From: Platerodrilus igneus
Lineage: Eukaryota; Arthropoda; Insecta; Coleoptera; Lycidae
DNA length: 64,000 nucleotides
Assembly (NCBI GenBank): GCA_036346225.1
Contig: JARFIW010001215.1
Coordinates: 2,304,501-2,368,500, forward strand
Direction of reading: 5' to 3'
Shown in pieces: positions 32,911 through 44,520 of this stretch. How positions within the stretch are numbered: position 1 is the first letter of the stretch; each line of letters begins with the position of its first letter. The translations under genes and the position numbers were made by a program. The notes beneath the pieces were generated by a model. That model searched no databases and was not told where the DNA came from. It saw only the letters and a program-made list of their open reading frames with translations.

Positions 32911-34125
32911 CAAGGGCCATTTTTTTTCAACCTCCGATCGCTCCGTGCAGACGCTACGCGGGTAGCAAAAAGCGGGCATGCGCTGTAGGCGACTGCGCAG
33001 CTCTTGCACTACGCACTCCGCCATTGTTGATTTCTTTTCTACAGGCTGAAGGCCATAGTGCTCCAGAAATCCATCGAAGAATGAGTCGTGTGTATGGGGA
33101 AAACTTAATGAGTGATGGTGTTGTGGGTGAATGGTGTCGAAAGTTTAAAGATGGCCGTAATGATGTGCATGATGAAGGGGGCCAAAGGCGCAAATCTGTC
33201 GTTTCAGACCAGGTTGACGGAATGGTTAAGGAAACCGCAGATTCACCATTACTGCTTTGTCTACGGAATTTCCAGAAGTTTCAAGGTCTGTTTTGTACTC
33301 TATTGTTACTGAACGGTTAGGCTACAAAAAACTTTGTGCACGTTGGGTCCCAAAAATGCTGACGGACGGCCACAAAACTCGACGAATGGCGTCAGCGTTG
33401 GAGTTCCTTGAGCATTATCATGATGAAGGAGACAATCGTGACTGGGGACGAAACCTGGATTCAATACAACACACCCGAAACAAAACGACAATCACAACAA
33501 TGGATGCATTCAACTTCACCAAACAAACCAAACAAATTCAAACAAACCTTCAACAACAGAAAGACCATGGCTACTGTGTTTTGGAACCATCTAGGTGTGT
33601 TGCTTGTGGAGTTTATGGAGCCCGGAACCACAATCACTGCAGCTGTTTATTGTAAAACTTTACGACGGTTGCGTAGAACTATTCAGAACAAACGAAGAGG
33701 AAATCTGACCGCTGGAGTTGTTCTGATCCACGACAATGTCCGTCCAAACACTGCTGGAGCAACTCAACGGCTTTTCGAACAATTTGGATGGGACATTTTT
33801 GATCATCCGCCATACAGTCCTGACTTAGCACCAAGCGAGTTTTATCTTTTTCCTGACCTGAAGACGTGGCTTGGTGGGAAGCGTTTTCAAACCAATGAGG
33901 ACCTTCAAACCAACGTCAAGGACTACTTGAATTCATTGGCGGCAACTTTCTTTGAACAGGGTATTGAAGAGCTTGTCCACAGATATGACATATTTCTTAA
34001 TCTCTTCGATGATTATGTCGAAAAGTAACCGTAAATGTACCAATCTTTTGGTAATAAAATTATTGTTTTATATGAACTTGTCTTTTATTTATAGCCTATC
34101 TGAGGTTGAAAAAAGATGGCCCTCG
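32911..34125 (+). mobile_element. mariner transposon, full-length with both TIRs and TA duplication
   Basis: Terminal inverted repeats are 24 bp: 32,911-32,934 begins CAAGGGCCAT and 34,102-34,125, reversed, begins CGAGGGCCAT. Both end TTCAACCTC and 22 of 24 positions match. Both ends are flanked by TA (32,909-32,910 and 34,126-34,127), the mariner target duplication. The total length of 1,215 bp is near the usual 1.3 kb. The interior codes for a mariner transposase that is no longer open. Confidence 0.95.
33024..34028 (+). pseudogene. mariner transposase, frameshifted
   Basis: This was the cut-and-paste transposase of the element. The N-terminal helix-turn-helix region (FLQAEGHSAPEIHRRMSRVY, 33,030-33,095) is in frame 33,024. 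After a shift near 33,235 the frame 33,257-33,420 gives EVSRSVLYSIVTERLGYKKL and CARWVPKMLTDGHKTRRM. A second shift near 33,430 returns to the first frame, open to 34,028. Catalytic positions are the first Asp in TGDETW (33,447) and the second in LIHDN (33,732). The third, 34 residues later, is Glu (PSEFYLF, GAG at 33,837) where mariners normally have Asp. A short deletion also affects the segment after SVVSDQVD. The C-terminal half (206 codons) is intact, ending NLFDDYVEK. The original start codon is not evident. Confidence 0.93.
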
Positions 34126-34127
34126 TA

Positions 34128-36790
34128 TTTCAGCAATAACGTAAAATAGTATTGATTCAGTAAAGACAATTAATTGGAAATATTGGACCAAATATTTTAT
34201 ACTGAAGAACATTGCCCGATGCAGTAACCAATCAATCATGGATGCGTGTGTTCTCACAGTCAACATTTCTCCTAAATTTTGTTACGTGCTAAACTGACGT
34301 ATTTCTCAATTAATTCTACTTTAGAAGTTGGGGAGTGCAGAAAGAGTAAATTACTGCACCGGCTAGCATTCAGTGATGTGGAGCGGGTTCATTGAAAACA
34401 AATATGCTACTTTTAGGTGTATGCAAATGCTGACACCTTTGCTAAATACTTTTTCGCTTACCTTGAATGGTCTTTAAACTTCCTTTGTCTATGTAAATCC
34501 TTTAAGCGTCAACCCACCTAAAAAGGCACAAATAAAGCCTACCCGGAAAGTGGGTGTTCCGAGGAACTATCACTGCTGTTAGAAGTTGATGAAGCCTCAC
34601 TTACACCATTATTGACTCTTTCTACTAATTAACTGCAAAAAATAAACATAAATAAATAAAGCTGCACGTTTCGTATACCAAACCTATATTGTAAAAGTTT
34701 TTAAAACAGGTAGATAACAACAAAAATACAAGAACTATGATCTACCCCTAATTTGACAAAATATACATTTAGCTAAGAAAACATAAGATTAATGATGATA
34801 TAACTTCGTCGAGAATTAGACAATGTAAATTTGACTTGCTATTTTCCTTCTATAATAATGAATTTTTATGTATGAAAATTCGATACAATAGGCTTTGAAT
34901 ATATAATAACCGTGCACCAAGGTGAATAGTCCTTCTTGCTACCATGCTCCACACATTTGCATATATTAACAATCAATTCCAGCCAATTAATACAACATAC
35001 AACAAACAGCACGTGATGATTGCAATCTTAAAATTTTTTATTATTTTGACAATGATCCTAGGTCATGGATCGAAAATAAAGAGAATTTAAAAATCTCTGA
35101 GTGGTTTAATACCCAAGAAAAATTAAGACAAATACAAAACAAACCACAACAAACATACAGGGAGTATTTATGGTTACAATCTTGATAACAAGCAATTCAA
35201 TTATCGTACAGTTTTTCTTTTATTCTCTCAGGGATTCCATCGACATTCCGGGCAGGATTTGTCACAGGTAAAAATCCCAGCTATTGTGGTTGATAACAGC
35301 TACCAATGCTGGTCACTTTCCAATAATGTTGGTAATCACATCCGCGTTCTTCGCGTCCAAAAGCCTGTGTCACTACTACCAGTATCGGGGTTTAAGCACC
35401 GTCACGATAACTTTGCGTACCTGCTTTTACAGCATCGTTCCCTACCGTGATCGAGTTCGAGAGTTAACTGTCTGCTGTCTCTCAATGATCTGATCCCTCT
35501 CGTTTATTATCCGTCCATTTTTACAAGTTTTACGACTCAAGATCATTGCACGCTATTTTTTGGTTTTACAAATTGGGCGTCTACGCTATTCTAATTTTGA
35601 AGTAAGTGTTGTTTTGTTCATGAAAACACGCACTTTGTTCCCACCCTTTTATATTTAATGCCGAAAGCTGCATCAATCGATGTTCTAGACGCATTTATTT
35701 CGTGGTTGGTTTTGCAAGTCTGCTGTTTTTTGAGATGTGGATTTTCCAAGTTGGTGTCGCTTGAACGCGTGTGAATTTGTACAAATAACTATAATATGAC
35801 GGTTATTTCCCGGTGTCTATCTGTAATTTTCTAAATTTAATACGATCTTTATTACTGATTGTATTTAATGTAGTGGGTACTTTTCTATTTATCCTTTCAT
35901 CCAAATTTAATATTATATTGAAACAGCAACGTTATTAAATGTAAACTAGCAAAGCTTCTAAATTATACAAAATGTTTGTGTACTAAAAACTCATTTAACT
36001 AACTGAAATTAGTAAACTTTTTGCTACTACTTAATTTTTGCTTTATATACATTTTGTTTGGTAAATTATTGCATTGTAATGCTCATCCAAGTTAACGTAA
36101 TAACAGCTTCTGATTTAAACAAGGTAACTTATGAATTACTCTTAATATATATCCTTGATCAAGTTTGCGGTTAAATAATGTAATTCCATACAGAGATGTT
36201 AATTCTGTGTTTTCCCAATGCTTTTTCCCAAGAAATAGTTTTCTGTACTACTACTAGAAAACTTCCGATTCTAACTGGAGACCTTGATACGAATGACACG
36301 TTTATATTAGTAACTGCCATAAGTACTTTTTCTTATTAATTCTTCAGGTAAATCATGCTGAATGGCACTTGCTTCATTTCTAAGAGCAACGTCATTAAAT
36401 ATAAAATTCAGAAGACTTAATTCCATAAAAATGCAGATACTGTCAAAAATGCTCCATCTCCATGTAAGCGGATCTAAAGGCTATTATGAATTTTGCGCTT
36501 ACATTAGCAAAATGCATTTGAACAAAACTTAACAGTTGAATATTCAGCGTTGAAAGAGCAGATGTGCTGCTCTTCAACTATTTAATTAAAGTGCGCCGTT
36601 TAAAAGCACGACTTGGAAAATGTTTTAATAGTTCAATGCGCTTGTATTATATATCTACGGCTTTTGTTTGAGTTTTCCATCTGCTTAAACCTTTATTTGA
36701 AAATAATTACAAAACTCGCAAAGTATGTTAGAGCTGTAGTAGAATTAGAGATGATGGAGTTTGGGGTAAGTTTGTTTTATAATTAAACTA
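34128..36790. other. AT-rich stretch with no supported gene
   Basis: Two overlapping frames (35,259-35,450 and 35,284-35,493) lie in a slightly GC-richer patch and have no motif. A weak minus-strand PBS-like string (35,567-35,584, TAGACGCCCAATTTG) follows a pattern seen in families D and E, but no LTR could be delimited. Confidence 0.35.
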
Positions 36791-36799
36791 GAACAGTAA

Positions 36800-37225
36800 C
36801 AATTTTAAGGGTGTACGAATAACTACAGTTATAAAGGGTTCCAAAGGAAAAAATAATAAAAATAAATGACTCACTTATCAACAAACTATGTTACATTGAC
36901 CACTGACCTCGAAAGGTTTTTCTGGTTGTCATAATTAAATGGCGCTAATTTGTTTTGTCTCAGTAATCCTTTCGATATTTTCCAACACGGATAAGGTTAT
37001 TCTGAAATGGTCTTTTTGCTTTTAATTTTTTAAATCTCATCACATCATGCTTTACCTTTCTTTACAATACTTTAAAAACGCTAATTAAGTTTTGTCATGT
37101 CACCGAAAATTTAAAATAAAGTGCCTTTTCTAAATACGACTTCACCACTAGGGTGGCTGAATATTCTTTCACAGATTTATTAATTCTTACCTAGCTCATA
37201 AATAAGTTCACATAAAATTCAACTT
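36800..37225 (-). mobile_element. LTR fragment, family E
   Basis: Shares with 14,205-14,640 the blocks AAGGGTGTACG..TAACTACAGTT, AAATAATAAAAATAAATGA, TTGTCATAATTAAATGGCGC, TTTTGTCTCAGTAATC and GGCTGAATATTCTTTCACAG..CATAAATAAGTTCA. Orientation follows from the PBS beside the copy at 14,133. Confidence 0.65.
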
Positions 37226-37879
37226 ACTACTGACATGAAATAATTTCCATAGGAATGCAAATACTTTCAAAAAAAGAAACTTGAATTTCCTGACATCAAA
37301 CTAGCCAGGTATTACTAAAAAAACGATAACTTTAAAAGAAAAATGAATACTGTTATTCTCAAGCCGATTCTCCTAGTTATACGAATATTAGTAGTTACAT
37401 TCATAATCCCATTTTTGTAAATGTCATCTTAACAATATACAGAAACGTCGGTCAATACAGATCTGCATGTCCGAATTACTAGTTCCTTAAAAAGACCCAC
37501 TTGTTGTTGTTATTCAATCTTTAACTGGCACTTACACTACATATAAAACCTACGTAAAAATTACTACGCACATCCTAATTAATTTTTGCAAAATACTCTA
37601 ATTTCAATTTCCTACTCTAACATATTTAAAACTAAACAACCTTTAGTTCTAGACACTTTAGCTCATAATATTCAATTAATCGAACAAAACGATTGTGTTA
37701 GCACTCTATCAATTTCCTATGAATGAACAAAAACCGTTTATAATTCGTATCTCAATTTGAAATTAACAATCTTATGTTTTTAAAGAAATGGTATTTCTTA
37801 TTCATAGTTTACATGAACAAATTTAAGGATGTCAATAAATACTAGTCTCTCATTTAAAGGGGTATGTAAAGGACAATTG

Positions 37880-38419
37880 ATATTGATTATTTAAAAATGT
37901 TTATTAATGACATAAAAATGTTGTTGTAAGGAGTAAACCGGTCTTTAGCTTTATTTTAAACAAAAATGCGATGTTTAAAAGCATTTAGAGTAACTGGTTT
38001 ATACTGAGCTCAACATAGACCAGAATAAATATCAATTTAGGGTTGCACGACGGGCCCATCTACTCGTCTAAAATAAAATTGTTGAAATATATAAAAATCA
38101 TGAAATTTTAAAAGATTTAAAGATTGAGATGGTAACATTTTATGAACTGTATATACTAATGTGTGAATATTTTCTTGCTAATAGAAACTTGTTAATATGT
38201 GTAAATAAAAAGGTTGTATGTCTTGTTGCATTATTTGAGTGATAATTTCATTTGACTGTATTTGTGAGAAAAGAATGAACTTAGGATGGTAGGTATCCAA
38301 GAAGAAGCAGATTTTAGAGCTAGCCAGGGTGTGCAGAAATAAGGAAGCATTCCAGAGAAATTTGTTTTTTTTATTATTAAATTTTCAGAAAATTTTTATT
38401 GTTCTAGAGATCTACAGCA
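37880..38419 (+). mobile_element. LTR of family D (copy 1), holding an empty insertion site for LTR C
   Basis: Its reverse complement matches 51,338-52,280: GATTATTTAAAAATGTTTAT, TGACATAAAAATGTTGTT, AATCATGAAATTTTAAAAG, GAGATGGTAACATTTT, TTGTTGCATTATTTGAGTG and TCAAATTAG-like blocks. Copy 1 carries about 170 bp (37,935-38,095) absent from copy 2. The right end CTACAGCA (38,419) is followed by a tRNA-Lys PBS. At 38,191-38,216 it reads GTTAATATGTGTAAATAAAA, the uninterrupted form of the site where a C LTR sits in copy 2. Confidence 0.75.
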
Positions 38420-38425
38420 ATTTTA

Positions 38426-38452
38426 TGTTGCCCCAAACGTGGGGTTCGATTG
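38426..38452 (+). other. primer-binding site (tRNA-Lys type), family D copy 1
   Basis: TGTTGCCCCAAACGTGGGGT followed by TCGATTG matches the tRNA-Lys complement with a few changes. The leader then reads CACTGCAATATAT and opens into a (TA)n tract. Confidence 0.7.
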
Positions 38453-38469
38453 TTATCGACTTCCACTGC

Positions 38470-38497
38470 AATATATATATATATATATATATATATT
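38470..38497. repeat. (TA)n microsatellite between two head-to-head LTR leaders
   Basis: Fourteen TA units flanked by CACTGCAA on the left and TTGCTGTG on the right, so the flanks are near-perfect inverted copies. Confidence 0.95.
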
Positions 38498-38590
38498 GCT
38501 GTGAAATGTACAAAAAGCCTCTCCAATAATCTTAAACTAAGGTTTTCAAATCGAGCCCCACAGATTGGGCGTCAAGAATGCTGTGAAACC
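38498..38590 (-). mobile_element. family D-like leader and PBS, opposite orientation
   Basis: It aligns in the same sense with 51,285-51,345 of D copy 2: TTGCTGTG, TCGAGCCCCAC(A)GA(A)TTGGGC, then TGCTGTG. The PBS on the minus strand is 38,574-38,551 (TGACGCCCAATCTGTGGGGC). The LTR should continue right of 38,579, but it differs from D copies 1 and 2 and I cannot find its end. Confidence 0.6.
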
Positions 38591-39577
38591 TCCTAAATTA
38601 ACTGGTCCGTTGACTTTCTTCTGTTAATCGCCTCTTTACTCTTTTCCGCCACGGCTGCTCAGCTAGTTAAAACTTTCATCCTCATTCATAAAAAAAACAA
38701 ATACATTTCTACCACAAACATCAACGTTAGCTCTATTTACATCAATATTCATAATACATTAAAATTTCAAAATTAAATTTCAGCATAAATATCAGTATCA
38801 TAAAATTTCAAGATTAAATTTGTTATCATTTTTAATTTGCATCCAGAATTAAAGTCCTTGTAGGATGCCTACTAATTAATTTAACAATATTTGCAGACCT
38901 GAGTCTGAATAAAAGCGAGCATCTTCCACCCCTTTACGTTAATTAAACAGGTTCGTCTACTTGAGCTCAAAGACAAACCCAAATTTTCATCATAATCAAG
39001 AACATAAATACTAAATACTCCTTTCTACTTAAACAAGAAAATTTCACCTTAAAATTAAAATTTTGTTGTTTGTACAAATTCACTACTGTCCATTTTAAGT
39101 AAACAAATTATAAAGTTATTCAAAACACACCAAAACATCAAAAATCAAACAACAAAGCATAAGTTACCTGAAGGTTAATGCACTCGTTGCTCCAATGTAC
39201 ATCGTCCTTTGTTAATCACACCATTCCAACTGGGTTATGTTTACGGCTTCTGATTCTAAACGCTTTTAAATTTTTCTACACCACCATTCATCTAAAATTG
39301 TTTCAGGGCTTCTCAGGACTCATCTAAGTATATCAACATCTTGTTTTGTGGATCCAATCACGATTACGAATACCATTTAATTATTAACACCCCCGAAAAA
39401 TAGCAAAGAAATTCATACTTCTTTCACGCTATGCGCCAAAACTGCCTACTTTTGTTTATTCGTTTATCGTTACAAATTTGAATAGTTGGTACAGTAATAC
39501 TCGTAAATATAACTAGACGTTATTACCTTGTATCTTCTTTTCTAAATGCACTAAATAACTTTCATCGTAGCACGTAA

Positions 39578-39705
39578 AGAGCAAACTGTTTTAAAGTATT
39601 CAATAATCACCAAAATATACGAGCAAACTGTTTAAAGTATTCAATCAAATCGAAAAACTAAGAGCACTATTTAAAGCATCGAATAATCAAAAATCTAAGA
39701 GAGAG
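39578..39705. repeat. ~45 bp tandem repeat, three copies
   Basis: GAGCAAACTGTTTTAAAGTA, GAGCAAACTGTTTAAAGTAT and GAGCACTATTTAAAGCATCG start successive units, each containing TCAAT(A/C)A or CGAATAATCA and ending near a CTAA or TATAC. Confidence 0.8.
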
Positions 39706-39723
39706 CAACTCATATTAACACGG

Positions 39724-39760
39724 GTATATATAATAGCCCGCCCGTGCGTCGGTTTTGTCC
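39724..39760 (+). promoter_or_regulatory. possible TATA promoter in a GC-rich patch
   Basis: TATATATAATA at 39,725 lies in a GGGTATATATAATAGCCCG context followed by GC-rich sequence. It sits just after the tandem repeat, like an enhancer-plus-promoter of an LTR. No clear initiator at the right distance. Confidence 0.3.
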
Positions 39761-40745
39761 CGCAAACGGACAGTTTTCAGAATTTTGTTATTCTATGTTC
39801 CCTTTTCGATCGCTCGGCACAGCTTCTACAAAATTTGCACACGCGCCAGTTGAAAATCTCAGAAATTTTCCACACGGCACGCAACGTCTGAGAACAAACT
39901 AATTTTGTACAGAAATGTTATTCTTACACCTCTCATGTTTACCTCTTGTTATCACCCAATCGCAACCCAGTGACGTTGCTCAACCCACGCCTTTAATTAC
40001 CCGTGTCTCTGTCTTGCGCATATTATCCGTCTCTATCTACCCTGTTCTGAGTGGTCCAAATCGATATTCTTTATTATCGGTTTTGTACAATCCACGTGGA
40101 CTGTTAAATAACCCACTTTATTAGCATTTCCCGTGAATATTAAGCGACGGTTTCTCCAACATTCTCTGTAACCATTTGTTATCTGCAGAATTTAAGCAGA
40201 ACGAGACTTTTAAAAATACGCAGGTGTTCAATCGTCCTACTTCTAAATAACACTTCTACGATTTGAATATTATTGGGTTTTTACAAGCTTTTATACATAT
40301 TATATGTTACTAATGGTTCAATTAACTCCAATTAAAATAATACCCTTTAATTTTTAGTGAATCCTAATTAAATATTCAATTATTATTTGTACATTTTGTT
40401 TAATACTCGTTATTTAAACTTGAATTAATTAATATAAATTTTGCACGTAATTTCCATTTGTTTCTTTACTTGGAATAATTAAATTACACGTTGAGCATTT
40501 TAATTCTGCTTCTTTTTATAGAAAGCGTCTTGTAAATAATTTAAATCCCTTATTTTTTAATGAAACGAATGAATTTTTATGCTCCACGGTTTTTTTTAAT
40601 AAAGCGTATTATCTAATAAAATTTCTTATACACGGTGATTAAAATTATTTGATGTAATTAATTAATTTTCTACCCTGGTCTAAATATGAGTAATATATAT
40701 AGATATTTCTGATATTTGGAGGTTGAAACAACAATAAAAAGAGCG

Positions 40746-41328
40746 AGTTACGTATCCCCCAAATTAGAATATATATGTAATCAAATGGAATGATTTAATT
40801 TTAAGTTGGACTATTACAATGTATAAATTAAAGGACATATTTGAAAAAGGTTAATGAAGATTCACAAGCCAAACATGAGAACAGAAACAGACATTGTCTT
40901 CCAGACGCAACATGATACAGCAGATGCAGGTCACAGAAGGTTATAAGACAGCAATTATTAGAATTAAGATTACTAAGAAGTAATACATTGTATTATATAA
41001 AGAAATAAGCAGGCATGAGCACTGCAGTTCCCATAAGCAATGTGAGGGGCAGGGATAGCATAAATACCCTCAGGAACCCAAGACGGCCAGTCAGTCTAGA
41101 GCATCACAACTTTAACATTGTTGGTAGTTCAGCTACTCACCGTAAATTTTAGTTTATTTAAATTAGTGAAAGTCAACTTAGGATTATTTCAATCCCCACA
41201 CGTTATTGCATATAACGCACTTGTAATTAAAAAATTAATATTGTAATTTCTGTTTCAAATAAATTGATAGAAGAGTTTTTTGAAGAAGTTTTTTTAAAAA
41301 GCCGCTCCAAGAAGCCCAAAACCTATCT
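40746..41328 (+). mobile_element. solo LTR, family C copy 1 (TSD AGCG)
   Basis: The 583 bp unit starts AGTTACGTATCCCCCAAATT and ends AACCTATCT. Its partner at 51,584-52,130 starts AGTTATGTATCCCCC and ends CCTTAACT, so the ends are AGTTA/TAACT inverted, with this copy's right end mutated. The four bases AGCG occur on both sides (40,742-40,745 and 41,329-41,332). Bodies share GATACAGCAGATGCAGGTCA-like, ATTAAGATTAC, CATGTGAGGG, GGAACCC and AAAAAGCCGCTC. With no internal region it is a solo LTR left by recombination. AGTTA ends and 4 bp duplications fit Ty3/gypsy elements. Confidence 0.85.
41059..41098 (+). promoter_or_regulatory. LTR C copy 1 core promoter (TATA + initiator)
   Basis: CATAAATA at 41,059-41,066 is followed about 30 bp on by TCAGTC at 41,091, the arthropod initiator. 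The same arrangement is in copy 2 at 51,901-51,936, so it is conserved. Confidence 0.6.
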
Positions 41329-43300
41329 AGCGTCGCAGATAAGACTGCACAAACAAAAGAATTCTAGCTAGTGTTTCTGTCAATTAAAATAAATTTATAG
41401 CTTCATCAAAAAGATATGAAACTTAAACGGTTATTTGTCAGTTACTAATGCAAAGCTCCAACAACAAAACAAAGAAAAGTTATTGATCAGAATGGATAGA
41501 AGTAAGAGAAGGATATCACGTGTTAGTTGATTTGGGATGAAACAAGGAAACGGGAGAGATTATTAGTTAGAATAGGTATAAGTGAGATAAGCATAATTTG
41601 AATGTTGCTAAGAGTGGGTAAGTGGTATATTAGTTACAACGGAACTTTAAAATACGGTGTAAGAAGGATAGTTGATGTAGAGTGGATGTCAGAGCGAAAA
41701 AGATATAAATCGTGGTAGGAATGTACAAAGTGAAAAGAGTACAAAGTGAGAGACAGGGATTTTAGTATGTAGGTTAAAGGGAGACAGATAAAACATGTTG
41801 CATTAGGGACGTAGTTTAAATGGTCAGTTGGGGTAAATATACACAAGATTTTAGAGTGGGATGGTAGAAATTCGATGAAAATAGGTTAGTGGAGTGGGCA
41901 CATTCGTTATGTTCAGGTGAATTTCAAGGAAATGTTTTAAAAACTCCTGTCGGTTAGAACGAATACACAGAATTTGTTGACAGTTGGAATTCGTTTGTAT
42001 AGAGAATACGAAGAAATGTCTGCGTGAGCTTGTGGTGTGGGGACAAGTTCTAGGATTTCGGTGGGCCGTTAAAGTATGTGTACGTGAGTTAAAGTGTTTG
42101 TGGAAGGATAGTGGCCGTTGAACGATTTTAAGAATTGTAGACAGTTAGAGGTGTTGTTTGTTTGTATTGAAGGAAATTTGAAAAATTCTAACAGGTTGGA
42201 GGTGGAAATAAGAGTATATAAACACCAACAGAGTGTTGTGGAGCTCTCTTAGTTTTTTGACAAGCAAACAACTCTCTGGGGTTTTCAACAAGCGTACGTC
42301 ACGCTTAGCTTACAACCAGCTGACGGCTCCAAGAGAAAGAGTTTAATTTATGTAAGTAAAGCCTGTTATAATTTCATTTGCACTAAATAAGCCAAGTTTA
42401 AAATTTGAAAGTACAGTAAATGTCTGTGTGGTCGATTTGGTTGATTACCAACAATTGATAGAAAAGGCTTGGAAGTCTGAAGGCACGATGGAATTGGTAG
42501 ACCAGATGACGTCGTGCTGATATGGTAGCAGTTTGCAGTTCTGGGTGTTGCAATCCAAATTGGGTAAGTTCCTGAAGGTGGCAGTTGTTGATGGTATGAT
42601 GGCTGTCCCGTAGGCTGTGATAGAATCCAGGTAACTGTTGTTCTTGTTTGCATACGTGTATAAACAGGTGTTTTTGTGCATTGTGGGTATGAAGTTATGA
42701 ACTAAAAGGGACAAACTTGGGAAGAGTTGCAGATTGAGCTTTTTCTGTTGTATTATTTTACTGTATTTTTTGTAGGAATTTATGATATTAACAATATTTG
42801 GTGTATGTACAAGGTAAAAGGGTAATTTTGGAGGATTGATGTGCAAAATTTGGCACGAAGGATTAAGGTTTTACTATGAGCTCGTACTAAACCGGAGTTA
42901 AAGTAAAGACTGTGGTAAAACCCTGTTACTTTCTAAGATAATATAAATGTAAATATTTATCTAGCGTCATTATTGATTTCAAAATGTATTTTGAAATGTG
43001 TTATTTTAAAAAGGGGATGTATATAATGTACAAATAATGAGTGAATGAGGAGTTTTATGTTGATCTTAGCGTGTATTTTTCTATGAATATGTTAATAAAC
43101 TTAGGAGATTTACCGTAGCAGAATTTTTTTGAGTAGTTAGTTTATTTACAGAAAGCAGCCGAGCAGCCGTGGCATACTTCGTTGCAAAGCAAAAATATTT
43201 TAAGCTTTTTAAGTATATAAGCAGCATCGAAGGTTTGTAGCATTTTACGAGCCAAGGTAAGTTTTTTTTGTATTCTAGAAATTCAGCTTTCGCAGCATTT
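41329..43300 (+). mobile_element. LTR of family B, copy 1
   Basis: It aligns in order with 45,020-46,809. Shared blocks are: TCTGTCAATTAA..TTTATA; TTGCATTAG(G/A)GACG; TCAGTTGGG; AAATGTTTTAAAAA-like; a TATAAAC(A)CCAACAGA(G)TTGTTGTGG promoter region; TTTATGTAAGTAAAG; GATTACC-like; GCATTGTG(A)GTAT; GACAAACTTGG-like; ACAGAAAGCAGC(C/T)GAGCAGCCG; and CGAAGGTT(T)G(C/T)TAGCATTTT. It ends at a PBS-like string (TGACGCC at 43,301), with an earlier decayed one at 43,246. The start is uncertain because C copy 1 is inserted close by. Minus-strand frames at 42,366-42,846 lie in non-coding LTR sequence. Confidence 0.7.
42213..42255 (+). promoter_or_regulatory. LTR B copy 1 core promoter (TATA)
   Basis: GTATATAAAC at 42,214-42,223, then ACCAACAGAGTGTTGTGGAG and CTCTTAGTTTT. 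LTR B copy 2 keeps the same order at 45,762-45,800. Confidence 0.5.
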
Positions 43301-44425
43301 TGACGCCTAAAGGTGGGACTAGCAGAGGTCGCAGCTATATACCTATAACTTCGTATAAGGAGGCCTGCGCTTGTATTTCACTAGGAGTCCGAAATTTCTC
43401 TGGGCAGCTTTGTACCGGAATAAGATTGAGTACAAACTCTGCGGCTCGAAGGTCCACACACAGAATCATACCACACGCCAAGTCATGCGGCAAACGCTTT
43501 GTCCTCGGCCTGTCACATATGCATTCGTACTTATATGTGTAGCACCACTAATATTTATTCGTTGTTAAACGTTATAGTATGCATTTTATTTTAAGAGTTG
43601 TTGAATTGTAATAGTTTGTTATATCCTAAATAAACTAAATTACAATTATATTTCTTTTAAAATATTTCAAGGCGCTAATTCAACAATAGCAATATGCGGA
43701 GTTTTCTCCCCGTACGTGCTTTCTCGTGTAAAATTTAAGGCGCGTGTGCTCAAGGGATAAATTTGATACTATAAAATTTCCAAAACAATATTACAACTCG
43801 TTTCGTTCGTTCACCGATTTACTAAATTATACAAAATCGTACGAAAAGTATTCTTTTTCTTTAATTATCTGTCTTGCACAAAGATGACACCACAAAATAT
43901 TGACATGTTTTACCAAAATTGCTCAATGGAGCAACACTAAAAATGCACCACCAAGTCAAATTAAATGATGCATGTCTACTCCGTTGGGTCGTATTTGCAA
44001 GCAAGTCCCACGCCAGGTTACGAGAAAAATTAAATATGAACGCAAAGGGTATTCGAGCAAAATCAGAATTGATGGAATGCGATACGCACTACATTTAAAT
44101 CGATCGGAGAAACAAAAGGAAATACATATTGATGAAATCTTTTAGGCGAAGATTCTCTTGAAATGAAAAAATTGAATGTGAAAGCATGTTAGATGTTGAA
44201 AGGAATTTTACTTGTGGCCGTACGATATCAGTTGACAGCACAAAATATTTTGGTTTTTAACGTCGAAGCGAAAGTATGGAAATCTTATTAAAATCGCCAT
44301 TAAACGATTTTCTTATATTTTAGAGAAGTTGACAGTAGAACTTCTTTCTGATTTTAAATTTAAATTAATTTTGAGCAATATACGCGTAGAAACTGGTTAA
44401 GAATATTCAGAGTTAGCAAGAGTAA

Positions 44426-44473
<48 letters not shown>

Positions 44474-44478
44474 TTCTC

Positions 44479-44520
<42 letters not shown>

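Larger units (their letters stand above)
38591..40741. other. AT-rich stretch, likely partly LTR sequence; no gene
   Basis: By position the left part should be the minus-strand LTR joined to the PBS at 38,551. A tandem repeat lies at 39,578-39,705 and a TATA box at 39,725. The 69-codon frame at 39,915-40,124 has no motif. From about 40,520 the sequence resembles 44,980-45,020 (GAAAGCGTCTT), so family B similarity may begin here. Confidence 0.35.

Noticed and set aside
42445..42846. 133-codon minus-strand ORF
   Set aside because: It lies inside LTR B, the homologous region of the other LTR (46,000-46,450) does not keep the frame, and the product shows no motif.
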